Assembly (NCBI RefSeq): GCF_001428525.1
Contig: NZ_LMHW01000013.1
Span: 373,175-437,174, forward strand
DNA length: 64,000 nt
Direction of reading: 5' to 3'
DNA from: Flavobacterium sp. Root186
GTDB lineage: Bacteria; Bacteroidota; Bacteroidia; Flavobacteriales; Flavobacteriaceae
Within the stretch, counting starts at the first letter, position 1. The number at the start of each line of letters is the position of its first letter. Made by a program: the position numbers and the translations under genes. Of the stretch, positions 55,023 to 63,524 are shown one piece after another. The notes under the pieces were generated by a model. That model searched no databases, was not told the DNA's origin, and saw nothing but the letters and a program-made list of their open reading frames with translations.

Positions 55023-56027
55023 ATGAAATCACTTTTAAAAAATGCCAGAGAACAAAAGGGATTAAAAACCCGTGAAGTCGCACAACTTTCAGGAATCGAT
55101 CAGGCATTAATAAGTAAATTCGAATCTGGAACAAGAAAACCAACCAAAGATCAGATTTCAAAATTGGCGCAGCTTTTAGAAATTGATTATGAAACTTTAA
55201 TGATTGCCTGGCTTAAAGAAAAAATTCTTTATGAAATTGGTGATGAAGAATTTGCTTTGAAAGCACTTCTTTTGGCTGAACAAGAAATTCAAAACAATAA
55301 AAAAGAAATCAATTCCATAATAATATCATCTGTTCAATCTATTTTAGATGAAATTGAAATATTAAAAAACAAAATACAATCCTTTAATCATTTTGAATTA
55401 CGTCAAATTTCAAAAACTTTAGAATTAGAATTTATCTTTAAAAGCATTCGTTTAAACGGAAATTTTTTAACATTAGAAGAAACTAAATCGATTATAAATG
55501 ATGGGTTGACCATTCAAGACAAAAGCGTGCAAAATCATCTCGAAGCTATTAATTTTCAGGAAGCAGCATTATATATTAAAGATTTATGTCAAAAGAAAAC
55601 ATTTTTAAATGAAAAAGATTTTCTGTCTATTCATAATTTAATCTTTAGAGGAATTGAATCTGAAAATTTAGGAAAGTATAAAAATAATTCTTTGATTTTA
55701 CGTGAAATGAATTTATTTTTTAATTGGTATGAATCACAAAAAAACAATCTTCATCCCATAATTCTTGCATCTGAAGCTCATCTAAAAATACTTGAAATCA
55801 ATCCTTTTGCAAGTGGAAATCTTCAAATGGCAAATTTGCTATTAAATTGGATTTTACTTCAGCATAATTACGTGTATGCTGCGATTGAAGAAAATGAAAA
55901 TAATCAAAATGAATATTCATCTATTTTGGAAGAAAGCCAAATCAAAAATGACAAATCGATTTTTATCAATTATATTTTGAAGATTGAAAAGAAAAATTTA
56001 AATCGAGCTATTCAATTAATTACTTAA
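55023..56027 (+). CDS. XRE helix-turn-helix protein fused to an inactive Fic domain
   Basis: 334 residues. Residues 1-60 form an XRE HTH (REVAQLSGIDQALISKFESG); a helical linker follows; residues 130-300 form a Fic domain in the usual order. The inhibitory motif [S/T]xxxE[G/N] is at S141-I-R-L-N145-G146, with Glu replaced by Asn. The catalytic HPFxDGNGR motif is I259-N260-P-F-A-S-G-N-L-Q268, with His to Asn and the final GR lost. AMP-transfer is therefore not expected. Single gene; probably a DNA-binding regulator using the Fic fold as a sensor or scaffold (inference). Confidence 0.85.
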   Translation: MKSLLKNAREQKGLKTREVAQLSGIDQALISKFESGTRKPTKDQISKLAQLLEIDYETLMIAWLKEKILYEIGDEEFALKALLLAEQEIQNNKKEINSIIISSVQSILDEIEILKNKIQSFNHFELRQISKTLELEFIFKSIRLNGNFLTLEETKSIINDGLTIQDKSVQNHLEAINFQEAALYIKDLCQKKTFLNEKDFLSIHNLIFRGIESENLGKYKNNSLILREMNLFFNWYESQKNNLHPIILASEAHLKILEINPFASGNLQMANLLLNWILLQHNYVYAAIEENENNQNEYSSILEESQIKNDKSIFINYILKIEKKNLNRAIQLIT

Positions 56028-56028
56028 T

Positions 56029-56058
56029 AATAAAGCCCAGCTAAAACTGGGCTTTATT
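56029..56058. terminator. Bidirectional terminator between the XRE-Fic gene and pcm
   Basis: AATAAAGCCCAG (56029-56040) pairs perfectly with CTGGGCTTTATT (56047-56058); T-runs on both sides serve the converging genes. Confidence 0.88.
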
Positions 56059-56063
56059 TTTTA

Positions 56064-56705
56064 TTAATTTTTATCTTCTAACAAAGGAACAAATCTAAAT
56101 TCTCCAAATTCGTGTTTTTCAAATTGAGTTTCATTCTTTCTGATTAATAAGGTCATAATCTGAACGTCTTCTCCAAGCGGAATAACCAGCCTTCCTCCTA
56201 TTTTTAATTGTGCCATTAATGGCTGCGGAATAAATGGCGCACCAGCCGTGACTATAATACTGTCAAACGGAGCATAATGCGGTAACCCTTTATAACCATC
56301 ACCAAAAGAAACATGCTTAGGGCGAATGTTTAGCTTGGGAAATAAAATTGAAGTCTGTTTAAACAACTCGTTTTGTCTTTCAATAGTATACACTTTTGCG
56401 CCCAAAGCAAATAAAACTGCTGTTTGGTAACCTGAACCGGTTCCAATTTCCAAAATTTTGTGATCTCTTTTTACTTCTAACAACTGCGATTGAAACGCCA
56501 CAGTGTATGGCTGCGAAATAGTCTGCCCTGCACCAATAGGAAATGCTTTGTCCTGATAGGCGAAATCCTCAAAACTTGAATTCAAAAAAAGATGTCTTGG
56601 GATTTTTTTTATCGCATCCAGAACTGCTCTGTCAGTAATCCCTTTTTGTTCTAAAGCGCTTACTAATTGATTACGAAGTCCTTGATGTTTGGCAGTGTCT
56701 TTCAA
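56064..56705 (-). CDS. pcm: Protein-L-isoaspartate O-methyltransferase
   Basis: 213 residues with the SAM-binding GTGSGYQTAVLFALG and the early QTISQPYTVAFQSQLLE, typical of PIMT, which repairs isoaspartyl damage in proteins. IPRHLFLNSSFEDFAYQD matches the family's substrate-side segment. Single gene, convergent with the XRE-Fic gene. Confidence 0.93.
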   Translation of the reverse strand: MKDTAKHQGLRNQLVSALEQKGITDRAVLDAIKKIPRHLFLNSSFEDFAYQDKAFPIGAGQTISQPYTVAFQSQLLEVKRDHKILEIGTGSGYQTAVLFALGAKVYTIERQNELFKQTSILFPKLNIRPKHVSFGDGYKGLPHYAPFDSIIVTAGAPFIPQPLMAQLKIGGRLVIPLGEDVQIMTLLIRKNETQFEKHEFGEFRFVPLLEDKN

Positions 56706-56849
56706 AATTGGTAGGTTTTATTTTCGCAAAAGTAAAGAATCTAAAAAGGAAATCAAATATTGATTTTTAATTATTAAATCGCTAAATCTTTATTGCATTC
56801 ATTTTTACATTCAACAAATAAATTATATTTTTGTTTAAAATACATTCTC

Positions 56850-57815
56850 ATGTTAAAAGTAGGAGTTTTAGGTGCTGGTCATCTTGGTAAAATACATTTA
56901 CGTTTATTACAACAATCTGACAAATACGAATTAGTTGGATTTTACGACGAAAATCAAGAAAATGCCGAAAGAATCTCAAAAGAATTTGGCTATAAAAATT
57001 TCAGCACAATTGCAAAACTTATTCACGCTGTCGATGTAATCGACATTGTAACTCCAACACTTTCTCACTATAAATGTGCAAAAGTGGCAATTAAATCAGG
57101 AAAACACATCTTTATTGAAAAACCAATTTCCAATACCGTTGAAGAAGCTGAAGAAATTATCGCTTTAGCAAAAGAACACAATGTAAAAGGGCAAGTTGGT
57201 CATGTTGAGCGTTTTAATCCCGCTTTTATCGCTACAAAAAACATGATCGAAAATCCGATGTTTATAGAAACGCATCGTTTGGCCGAATTTAATCCGCGTG
57301 GTACAGACGTTCCTGTAGTTCTGGATTTAATGATTCATGACATTGATGCTATTTTAAGTGTTGTAAAATCAAAAGTAAAAAATATTAATGCAAGCGGCGT
57401 TTCGGTTATCAGCGACACTCCTGATATTGCCAATGCCCGAATCGAATTCGAAAATGGCTGTGTTGCTAATTTAACTGCCAGTAGAATTTCGTTGAAAAAC
57501 ATGCGTAAATCACGTTTCTTTCAAAAAGACGCTTACATTTCAGTTGACTTTTTAGAGAAAAAATGCGAAGTAGTTCGTATGAAAGATGCACCGGAAGTTC
57601 CGGGAGATTTTGATATGATCCTGCAAAATGCAGAAGGTGTAAAAAAACAAATCTATTTTACAAATCCAGATGTTGAGCAAAACAACGCAATTCTGGACGA
57701 ATTAGAATCTTTTGCAAATGCAATCAATACAGATACAACTCCGGTAGTAACTCTTGAGCAGGCAACTGATGCATTGCGTGTAGCTTATCAAATTATTGAT
57801 TGTTTCAATAAATAA
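56850..57815 (+). CDS. Gfo/Idh/MocA-family oxidoreductase
   Basis: About 321 residues from MLKVGVLGAGHLGKIHLRLL (Rossmann NAD site GxGxxG). FIEKPISNTVEEAEEIIALA holds the EKP lysine; a C-terminal alpha/beta domain follows. An ATG 19 codons upstream lies before the TATTTTTG box at 56826-56833. Substrate unknown (a sugar or cyclitol is usual). Followed by its own terminator. Confidence 0.87.
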   Translation: MLKVGVLGAGHLGKIHLRLLQQSDKYELVGFYDENQENAERISKEFGYKNFSTIAKLIHAVDVIDIVTPTLSHYKCAKVAIKSGKHIFIEKPISNTVEEAEEIIALAKEHNVKGQVGHVERFNPAFIATKNMIENPMFIETHRLAEFNPRGTDVPVVLDLMIHDIDAILSVVKSKVKNINASGVSVISDTPDIANARIEFENGCVANLTASRISLKNMRKSRFFQKDAYISVDFLEKKCEVVRMKDAPEVPGDFDMILQNAEGVKKQIYFTNPDVEQNNAILDELESFANAINTDTTPVVTLEQATDALRVAYQIIDCFNK

Positions 57816-57839
57816 TAAAAAATATAACTCATTATTTTT

Positions 57840-57876
57840 AAGGTTTAAAGCTGGCAGAAAAGTCGCTTTAAACCTT
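57840..57876 (+). terminator. Terminator of the Gfo/Idh/MocA gene
   Basis: AAGGTTTAAAGC (57840-57851) pairs perfectly with GCTTTAAACCTT (57865-57876). Confidence 0.72.
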
Positions 57877-57905
57877 AACTTTTAAAATTTAAATACCAAA
57901 TTCAA

Positions 57906-58793
57906 ATGAAAACTATAGCTGTAATTGGTGCAGGAACAATGGGTAACGGAATTGCCCATACATTTGCACAAAGCGGATTTACTGTAAAACTAATCGATGT
58001 CTCTGAAAAATCATTAGATAAAGGAATGGCAACTATCGCGGCCAATTTAGACCGTATGCTTGCAAAAGGAACAATTACACAAGAAGATGTTGCTAAAACA
58101 ATCACCAATATTATTACCTATACTGATATTAAAGATGGAGTTGTTGGTGCTGATTTAGTTGTAGAAGCTGCAACAGAAAATGTAGAATTAAAACTGAATA
58201 TTTTCAAACAGTTAAACGAAGCTTGCTCTCATAATACAATTTTAGCAACTAATACATCTTCTATTTCAATCACACAAATTGGTTCTGTAGTTGCACATCC
58301 TGAGCGTGTTATCGGAATGCATTTTATGAATCCGGTTCCAATTATGAAATTGGTTGAAATCATTCGTGGTTACAATACCAGCGATGAAGTCACAAAAATT
58401 ATCATGGATTTATCTGAGAAATTAGGTAAAGTTCCTGTTGAAGTAAACGATTATCCGGGATTTGTTGCCAACAGAATCTTGATGCCAATGCTAAACGAAG
58501 CAATCGAAACGTTATACAATAAAGTTGCCGGCGTTTATGAAATTGATACTGTAATGAAATTAGGAATGGGACACCCAATGGGGCCGCTTCAATTGGCTGA
58601 TTTTATTGGCCTTGATGTTTGTCTTGCTATTTTGAATGTAATGTATGAAGGCTTTAAAAATCCAAAATACGCTCCTTGCCCATTATTAGTAAATATGGTA
58701 AGAGCCGGAAAACTTGGTGTTAAATCCGGTGAAGGTTTTTACGATTACAGCGAAAGCAAAAAAGCGGAGAAAATTTCTAAACAGTTTATTTAG
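57906..58793 (+). CDS. 3-hydroxybutyryl-CoA dehydrogenase
   Basis: 295 residues of the 3-hydroxyacyl-CoA dehydrogenase family: NAD-binding GAGTMGNGIAHTFAQSGF, catalytic-His region GMHFMNPVPIMKLVEI and the C-terminal PMGPLQLADFIGLDVC. Short single-domain form, so a dedicated enzyme rather than a multifunctional FadB. It oxidises the 3-hydroxy group (or runs in reverse) in short-chain acyl-CoA metabolism. Confidence 0.92.
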   Translation: MKTIAVIGAGTMGNGIAHTFAQSGFTVKLIDVSEKSLDKGMATIAANLDRMLAKGTITQEDVAKTITNIITYTDIKDGVVGADLVVEAATENVELKLNIFKQLNEACSHNTILATNTSSISITQIGSVVAHPERVIGMHFMNPVPIMKLVEIIRGYNTSDEVTKIIMDLSEKLGKVPVEVNDYPGFVANRILMPMLNEAIETLYNKVAGVYEIDTVMKLGMGHPMGPLQLADFIGLDVCLAILNVMYEGFKNPKYAPCPLLVNMVRAGKLGVKSGEGFYDYSESKKAEKISKQFI

Positions 58794-58814
58794 AAAATAA
58801 TTATACCGTAAACT

Positions 58815-59402
58815 ATGAAAAATCTATTTCTAATTTTTGCCCATTTTGTAACAACAATTTGTATTTGTCAAAACATAAAAATAGATTCTAATAAACAATT
58901 TACCATTAATGAAATTGACAGCATTTGTGCAAAAAATGGGCATGGGTTCATTTCAGATGGAGTAATAAAACTTGAAACTGAAACTGAAGTCGATAAAATT
59001 AAAACAAAATTTCTCAGCGGAAGCGGCGGATATTCATATAGTTTTTATCTAAACCATTTTAATGAAGAGAATTATAATTTACTTTCAAATATTGAAAAAC
59101 GAAAATATGATTTTGATATATACACCAATTTAATAAAAGGGGAATATCGTGAAAGTATTCATTATCTAAATTCTTATTCAGAAGTTGTTACAGGAGAATT
59201 TTACTATTTTGAAACAACCCTTTTCTATGTAAAAATTAAAATTATCCGAACTGAAGATAATAAAAAAGATATTTTAGAAACATACAGCTATAGTATTTCT
59301 GAATTAAACAATTCCAAAGAAATACAAACTATTTCATTTGAACTTAAAAGTTGGGTGAATAAAAAAAATGAGCAAATAATTAAGTATTATAATCCAAAAT
59401 GA
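58815..59402 (+). CDS. Secreted protein of unknown function
   Basis: 195 residues; a signal peptide of about 19 residues (MKNLFLIFAHFVTTICICQ) precedes a polar, Lys/Glu/Asn/Tyr-rich chain without repeats. The last codons overlap the start of the yggS-like gene by 4 bp (ATGA), so the two are coupled. I do not recognise a family. It starts 21 bp after the dehydrogenase gene, so the three may form one transcript. Confidence 0.65.
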   Translation: MKNLFLIFAHFVTTICICQNIKIDSNKQFTINEIDSICAKNGHGFISDGVIKLETETEVDKIKTKFLSGSGGYSYSFYLNHFNEENYNLLSNIEKRKYDFDIYTNLIKGEYRESIHYLNSYSEVVTGEFYYFETTLFYVKIKIIRTEDNKKDILETYSYSISELNNSKEIQTISFELKSWVNKKNEQIIKYYNPK

Positions 59403-60073
59403 ATGTAATAAAGCAAAACCTGCTTCAAATTAAAGATAATTTACCTGAAAATGTAATTCTCGTTGCCGTTTCTAAGACAAAACCTGTGTCTGATTTAGAA
59501 CAGGCTTACGAAGCCGGCCAGCGTATTTTTGGAGAAAACAAAATTCAGGAAATGACTGAGAAATGGGAGCAAATGCCAAAAGACATTCAATGGCATATGA
59601 TTGGTCATGTTCAGTCTAATAAAGTTAAATTTATGGCACCATTTGTGAGCTTAATTCACGGTGTTGACAGCTTAAAATTATTGCAGGAAATCAATAAACA
59701 AGCTTTAAAAAATAACAGAAAAATAGATTGTCTTCTTCAAATTTATATTGCCGAAGAAGAATCTAAATTTGGTTTAGACGAAAACGAACTAAATGAACTT
59801 TTAACTTCTGTGGAGTTTAAAGAGTTAAAAAATATTCGTATCTTAGGTTTAATGGGAATGGCAACCTTTACAGAAGATCAAAATCAAATAAAAAAAGAAT
59901 TTACCCATTTAAAATCGATTTTTGATTCATTAAAAAATATTGACGGATATGGTAAAGACGCACTGCAGTCTGTCTCTACAATTTCAATGGGAATGTCCGG
60001 AGATTATCAACTCGCAATAGAATGCGGCAGCACAATGGTTCGCATTGGGAGCAGCATTTTTGGAGGCCGTTAA
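59399..60073 (+). CDS. YggS-family pyridoxal phosphate homeostasis protein
   Basis: 224 residues, single-domain alanine-racemase-like TIM barrel. The PLP lysine lies in ILVAVSKTKPV (here VILVAVSKTKPVSDL), and FGENKIQEMTEKWEQMP, WHMIGHVQSNKVKF and SMGMSGDYQLAIECGSTMVRIGSSIFG are the family blocks. YggS/PLPBP binds PLP and affects vitamin B6 and amino-acid balance. Its start overlaps the secreted-protein gene. Confidence 0.93.
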   Translation: MNVIKQNLLQIKDNLPENVILVAVSKTKPVSDLEQAYEAGQRIFGENKIQEMTEKWEQMPKDIQWHMIGHVQSNKVKFMAPFVSLIHGVDSLKLLQEINKQALKNNRKIDCLLQIYIAEEESKFGLDENELNELLTSVEFKELKNIRILGLMGMATFTEDQNQIKKEFTHLKSIFDSLKNIDGYGKDALQSVSTISMGMSGDYQLAIECGSTMVRIGSSIFGGR

Positions 60074-60155
60074 TTTTCAAAAACACATATCATAAGACGT
60101 GCTGCGGCACCTCTACAGAAAACTGAATACTAAAAACTGAGACTGAACACTTAAT

Positions 60156-61517
60156 TTGTACGCAATACTTGACATAGAAACCACTGGAGGACAGTTTAAT
60201 GAAGAAGGGATTACTGAAATTGCTATCTATAAATTTGATGGACATGAAGTAATTGACCAGTTCATAAGCCTTGTTAATCCCGAAATTCCAATTCAGCCTT
60301 TCGTTGTAAAGCTGACAGGAATAAACAATGCTATGCTGCGCTCTGCTCCAAAGTTTTATGAAGTTGCCAAACGCATTATTGAAATGACTACCGATTGCGT
60401 TATTGTTGCTCACAATGCATCTTTTGATTATCGAATTTTACGAACTGAGTTCAGACGTTTAGGCTACGATTTTGAAGCCAGAACACTTTGTACAGTAGAA
60501 TTAGCAAAAAAACTAATTCCAGAACAACCATCGTACAGTTTAGGAAAATTAGTGCGTGCCCTCGGAATTCCAATGGCCGACAGGCATCGTGCCAGCGGAG
60601 ACGCCATGGCAACCACAAAGCTTTTCAAAATGCTTCTTGAAAAAGACGTTGAAAAAACTATCGTAAAAGATTTTATTAAACTTGAAATCGAAAAAGGAAT
60701 TGCACCAAAATTCCTTGACCTTTTAAGTCAAATGCCAACTAAAACCGGCGTTTATTATATTTATAACGAAAGTGGTACTTTAATTTATATTGGCAAAAGC
60801 CAAAATATCAAAAAAAGAATTAATCAGCATTTTACCGGAATCACAACAAAAAGTAAAAAAATTCAAACTGAAGTTTTTACCATAACATACGACGAAACCG
60901 GAAGCGAATTAATTGCACTTTTAAAAGAAAGCCAGGAAGTAAAAATAAACCGTCCGAGATATAACCGCTCCCAGAAAAAATCTTTTTTTCCGTTTGCACT
61001 TTATTCAGAAAAAGATGCTAACGGTTATTTGAATCTAAAACTTGAAAAAGCTGACGGGCGCAAAAAAGAAATTACATCTTATGCTTCTTTACAGGAAGGT
61101 AAAAATGCACTTTTTAAATTTGCTGCAAAATATCATTTGTGTCAAAAGTTAACCGGATTATACCAAACCAAAAAAGAGTGTTTTCAATATAAAATAAAAG
61201 AATGCGACGGTGCCTGTATTGGCGAAATAACTCCTGAAATTTATAATTTGAGAGTTCAGCAGTTCATTTCTGAAAACAGCTTCGAAAACAAAAGTATGAT
61301 TTTGATAGACAGAGGTCGAAATGTAAACGAACGAAGCGCTGTTTTAATCGAAAACGGAACTTATAAAGGGTATGCTTATTATGATCTTAATTATCAGATT
61401 AACAATATTGATATCCTAAAAAATATACTGATTCCCATGCAGCACAATCGCGATGTAAAAAACATTATTCAAAACTATATCCGTAAAAGCAAGTCTCTTA
61501 AGATTCTTAATTTTTAA
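60156..61517 (+). CDS. DnaQ-like exonuclease fused to a UvrC-like GIY-YIG domain
   Basis: 453 residues starting at TTG; the first residues MYAILDIETTG are already the exonuclease motif, so the start is firm. The DEDDh exonuclease has D6, E8 (DIETTG), D91 (HNASFDYRIL) and H144/D149 (HRASGDA). From 198 a GIY-YIG nuclease follows (GVYYIYNESGTLIYIGKS), then a tail with CDGACIGEI. Similar fusions resemble Cho and the N-terminal half of UvrC and are thought to act in DNA repair. No uvr gene is adjacent. Confidence 0.88.
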   Translation: MYAILDIETTGGQFNEEGITEIAIYKFDGHEVIDQFISLVNPEIPIQPFVVKLTGINNAMLRSAPKFYEVAKRIIEMTTDCVIVAHNASFDYRILRTEFRRLGYDFEARTLCTVELAKKLIPEQPSYSLGKLVRALGIPMADRHRASGDAMATTKLFKMLLEKDVEKTIVKDFIKLEIEKGIAPKFLDLLSQMPTKTGVYYIYNESGTLIYIGKSQNIKKRINQHFTGITTKSKKIQTEVFTITYDETGSELIALLKESQEVKINRPRYNRSQKKSFFPFALYSEKDANGYLNLKLEKADGRKKEITSYASLQEGKNALFKFAAKYHLCQKLTGLYQTKKECFQYKIKECDGACIGEITPEIYNLRVQQFISENSFENKSMILIDRGRNVNERSAVLIENGTYKGYAYYDLNYQINNIDILKNILIPMQHNRDVKNIIQNYIRKSKSLKILNF

Positions 61518-61547
61518 CAAAACAAAACTTTCATTATCTTCGTAGAT

Positions 61548-62387
61548 ATGAAAAAACAAAAATCAAAATACGAAATCTTTCGAGAAAAGATTAAAATAAT
61601 CCTTTATGGTACCAACACCATTTTAGGACGAATGTTTGATTTGGTTCTTTTAGGTTTGATTTTATTAAGTGTTCTTCTGATTATGCTGGATACAGTTGAA
61701 GGAATCAGTCAAAAATACCATCAGCAGCTTATTATTTGTGAGTGGATCATAACTATCTTTTTCACAATTGAATATGCCTTAAGAATCATTTCCATCCAAA
61801 AACCAATTAAATACATTTTCAGCTTTTATGGAATAATTGATTTACTGGCAGTACTGCCCATGTATTTATCAATATTCTTTCCAGGTGCAAGTGTATTGTC
61901 AGTTGTAAGAGCGTTACGTTTTTTCAGATTATTCAAGATATTACATATTCCGCAAATTTCTCATCAATCGGCACAGCTTCGGGATGCAATTGAAGCCAGT
62001 AAAGAGAAAATTCTGGTTTTCATTTATTTTGTACTCATCAGTACCGTAATCATTGGTACAATTATGTACTTAGTTGAGGGGAAAGAATCAGGATTTACCA
62101 GTATTCCAATGGGAATTTACTGGACGATAGTTACCTTAACAACAGTGGGTTACGGTGACATTTCACCTCAATCACCTTTAGGACAGTTTATCGCAGCATT
62201 AGTAATGATTTTAGGTTACGGAATCATTGCCGTTCCTACCGGAATCGTAACGGCAGAATTTGCAAAAAGCAGTTTAAGAAATAATACCGTAAATAGTAAA
62301 AAAACATGCAGAAAATGTCAATCACAAGTACATTTTGACAACGCCAAATACTGCTACGAATGCGGAACCCAATTGCCAATTAATTAA
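61548..62387 (+). CDS. Voltage-gated potassium channel-like ion transporter
   Basis: 279 residues with six membrane segments (about 30-250). An S4-like helix with spaced basic residues (R121, R124, R127, K130) and the selectivity filter TVGYGD (199-204) mark a Kv-type potassium channel. The cytoplasmic tail ends in a zinc ribbon, CRKC (254-257) and CYEC (269-272), instead of a typical RCK domain. The ribbon suggests a regulatory or assembly role for the tail. Confidence 0.9.
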   Translation: MKKQKSKYEIFREKIKIILYGTNTILGRMFDLVLLGLILLSVLLIMLDTVEGISQKYHQQLIICEWIITIFFTIEYALRIISIQKPIKYIFSFYGIIDLLAVLPMYLSIFFPGASVLSVVRALRFFRLFKILHIPQISHQSAQLRDAIEASKEKILVFIYFVLISTVIIGTIMYLVEGKESGFTSIPMGIYWTIVTLTTVGYGDISPQSPLGQFIAALVMILGYGIIAVPTGIVTAEFAKSSLRNNTVNSKKTCRKCQSQVHFDNAKYCYECGTQLPIN

Positions 62388-62393
62388 TTTTAT

Positions 62394-62535
62394 GGAGCTA
62401 ATCCAGCTGTACATTGCAACTCCTCCTTATCTTTGTTGTTTTTTTAAGGCATAAAAGGAGCTTCCGCTGGTCGCTCTTTTACACCAAAAAAAACGAACAA
62501 ATATAAGTCCGGGGTTTCCATTTCCATCTGGGCTA
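62394..62535. repeat. TAGCCC hairpin element, copy 3 (family B, reversed and expanded)
   Basis: On the + strand it starts GGAGCTAATCCAGCTG and ends TTTCCATTTCCATCTGGGCTA; reversed, this reads TAGCCCAGATGGAAATGG, close to copy 2's TAGCCCCGATAGTAGTGG. The core is longer and contains GGAGCTTCCGCTGGTCGCTC. It ends 6 bp before the miaA start. Confidence 0.6.
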
Positions 62536-62541
62536 AAAAAT

Positions 62542-63462
62542 ATGAAATACCTAATCACCATTGTCGGACCAACAGCTATAGGCAAAACAGCCTTGAGTAT
62601 CGCTTTGGCACAACAGTTTAAATGCGAAATCGTTTCTTGCGACAGCCGTCAGTTTTTTAAAGAAATGACCATTGGAACCGCAGTTCCGAATCAAGACGAA
62701 CTAAATTCAGCCAAACACAATTTCATTCAAAATAAATCCATCTTCGAAAATTACACCGTTGGTGATTACGAAAAAGAAGCTCTAGCCAAAATTGAAGAAC
62801 TATTTCAAACTAATAATTTTGTAATTCTTATTGGCGGATCTGGTCTATATGTTGATGCAATTTTAAAAGGTTTCGACGAATTTCCAGAAATTGATTCCGA
62901 AATCCGTTCTCAAGTAAACTTAAATTATGAAAAACTCGGAATAGAATATCTTCAGGAACAATTAAAAAAATTAGATCCAGAATATTATCAAAAAATAACT
63001 TTAGAAAACCCACAAACACTGCAAAATCCACAACGAATGATGCGTTTTGTAGAAGTTTGTATTGGTTCTCAAAAACCCTATTCTTCCTTTTTAAATCAAA
63101 AGAAAAACAACAGACACTTCACTCCTATTTTAATAGGTTTAGATGCTGACAGAGAAATCATTTACAGCCGAATCAACCAGCGAGTTGACATTATGATGAA
63201 CGAAGGTTTACTGGAAGAAGCCAAAACATTGTATCCTAATAAAGCGTTAAATGCACTTCAAACCGTGGGTTATAGAGAATTATTTAGTTATTTTGATGAA
63301 GAATTCACTTTGTCATTTGCCATTGAAGAAATCAAGAAAAATACCCGAAGATTCTCCAAAAGGCAATTAACGTGGTTCAAACGAAATGAAAACACAAAAT
63401 GGTTTGATTATGCGACAGATAGAAAAAATATAATCAATTATATAGAAAATCTTATAAAGTAA
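62542..63462 (+). CDS. miaA: tRNA dimethylallyltransferase
   Basis: 306 residues. P-loop GPTAIGKTALS (9-19), SCDSRQFFKEMTIGTAVP and the C-terminal KKNTRRFSKRQLTWFKR are MiaA blocks. It adds the dimethylallyl group to A37 of tRNAs reading UNN codons, the substrate later hydroxylated by MiaE (18.1 kb). Expression signals must lie within or upstream of the family-B element that abuts its start. Confidence 0.94.
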   Translation: MKYLITIVGPTAIGKTALSIALAQQFKCEIVSCDSRQFFKEMTIGTAVPNQDELNSAKHNFIQNKSIFENYTVGDYEKEALAKIEELFQTNNFVILIGGSGLYVDAILKGFDEFPEIDSEIRSQVNLNYEKLGIEYLQEQLKKLDPEYYQKITLENPQTLQNPQRMMRFVEVCIGSQKPYSSFLNQKKNNRHFTPILIGLDADREIIYSRINQRVDIMMNEGLLEEAKTLYPNKALNALQTVGYRELFSYFDEEFTLSFAIEEIKKNTRRFSKRQLTWFKRNENTKWFDYATDRKNIINYIENLIK

Positions 63463-63524
63463 AATCAAAAGTCATTTTTCTTTACTCTTTATTCTATTTT
63501 CTAAAATAAATCTAAAATTACAAA

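Noticed and set aside
60090..60413. Antisense frame over the exonuclease gene start
   Set aside because: It is a shadow of the DnaQ-like coding frame, with no signal of its own.
62388..62541. tRNA or other classical RNA gene before miaA
   Set aside because: No cloverleaf or CCA end; the stretch is explained by the family-B repeat.
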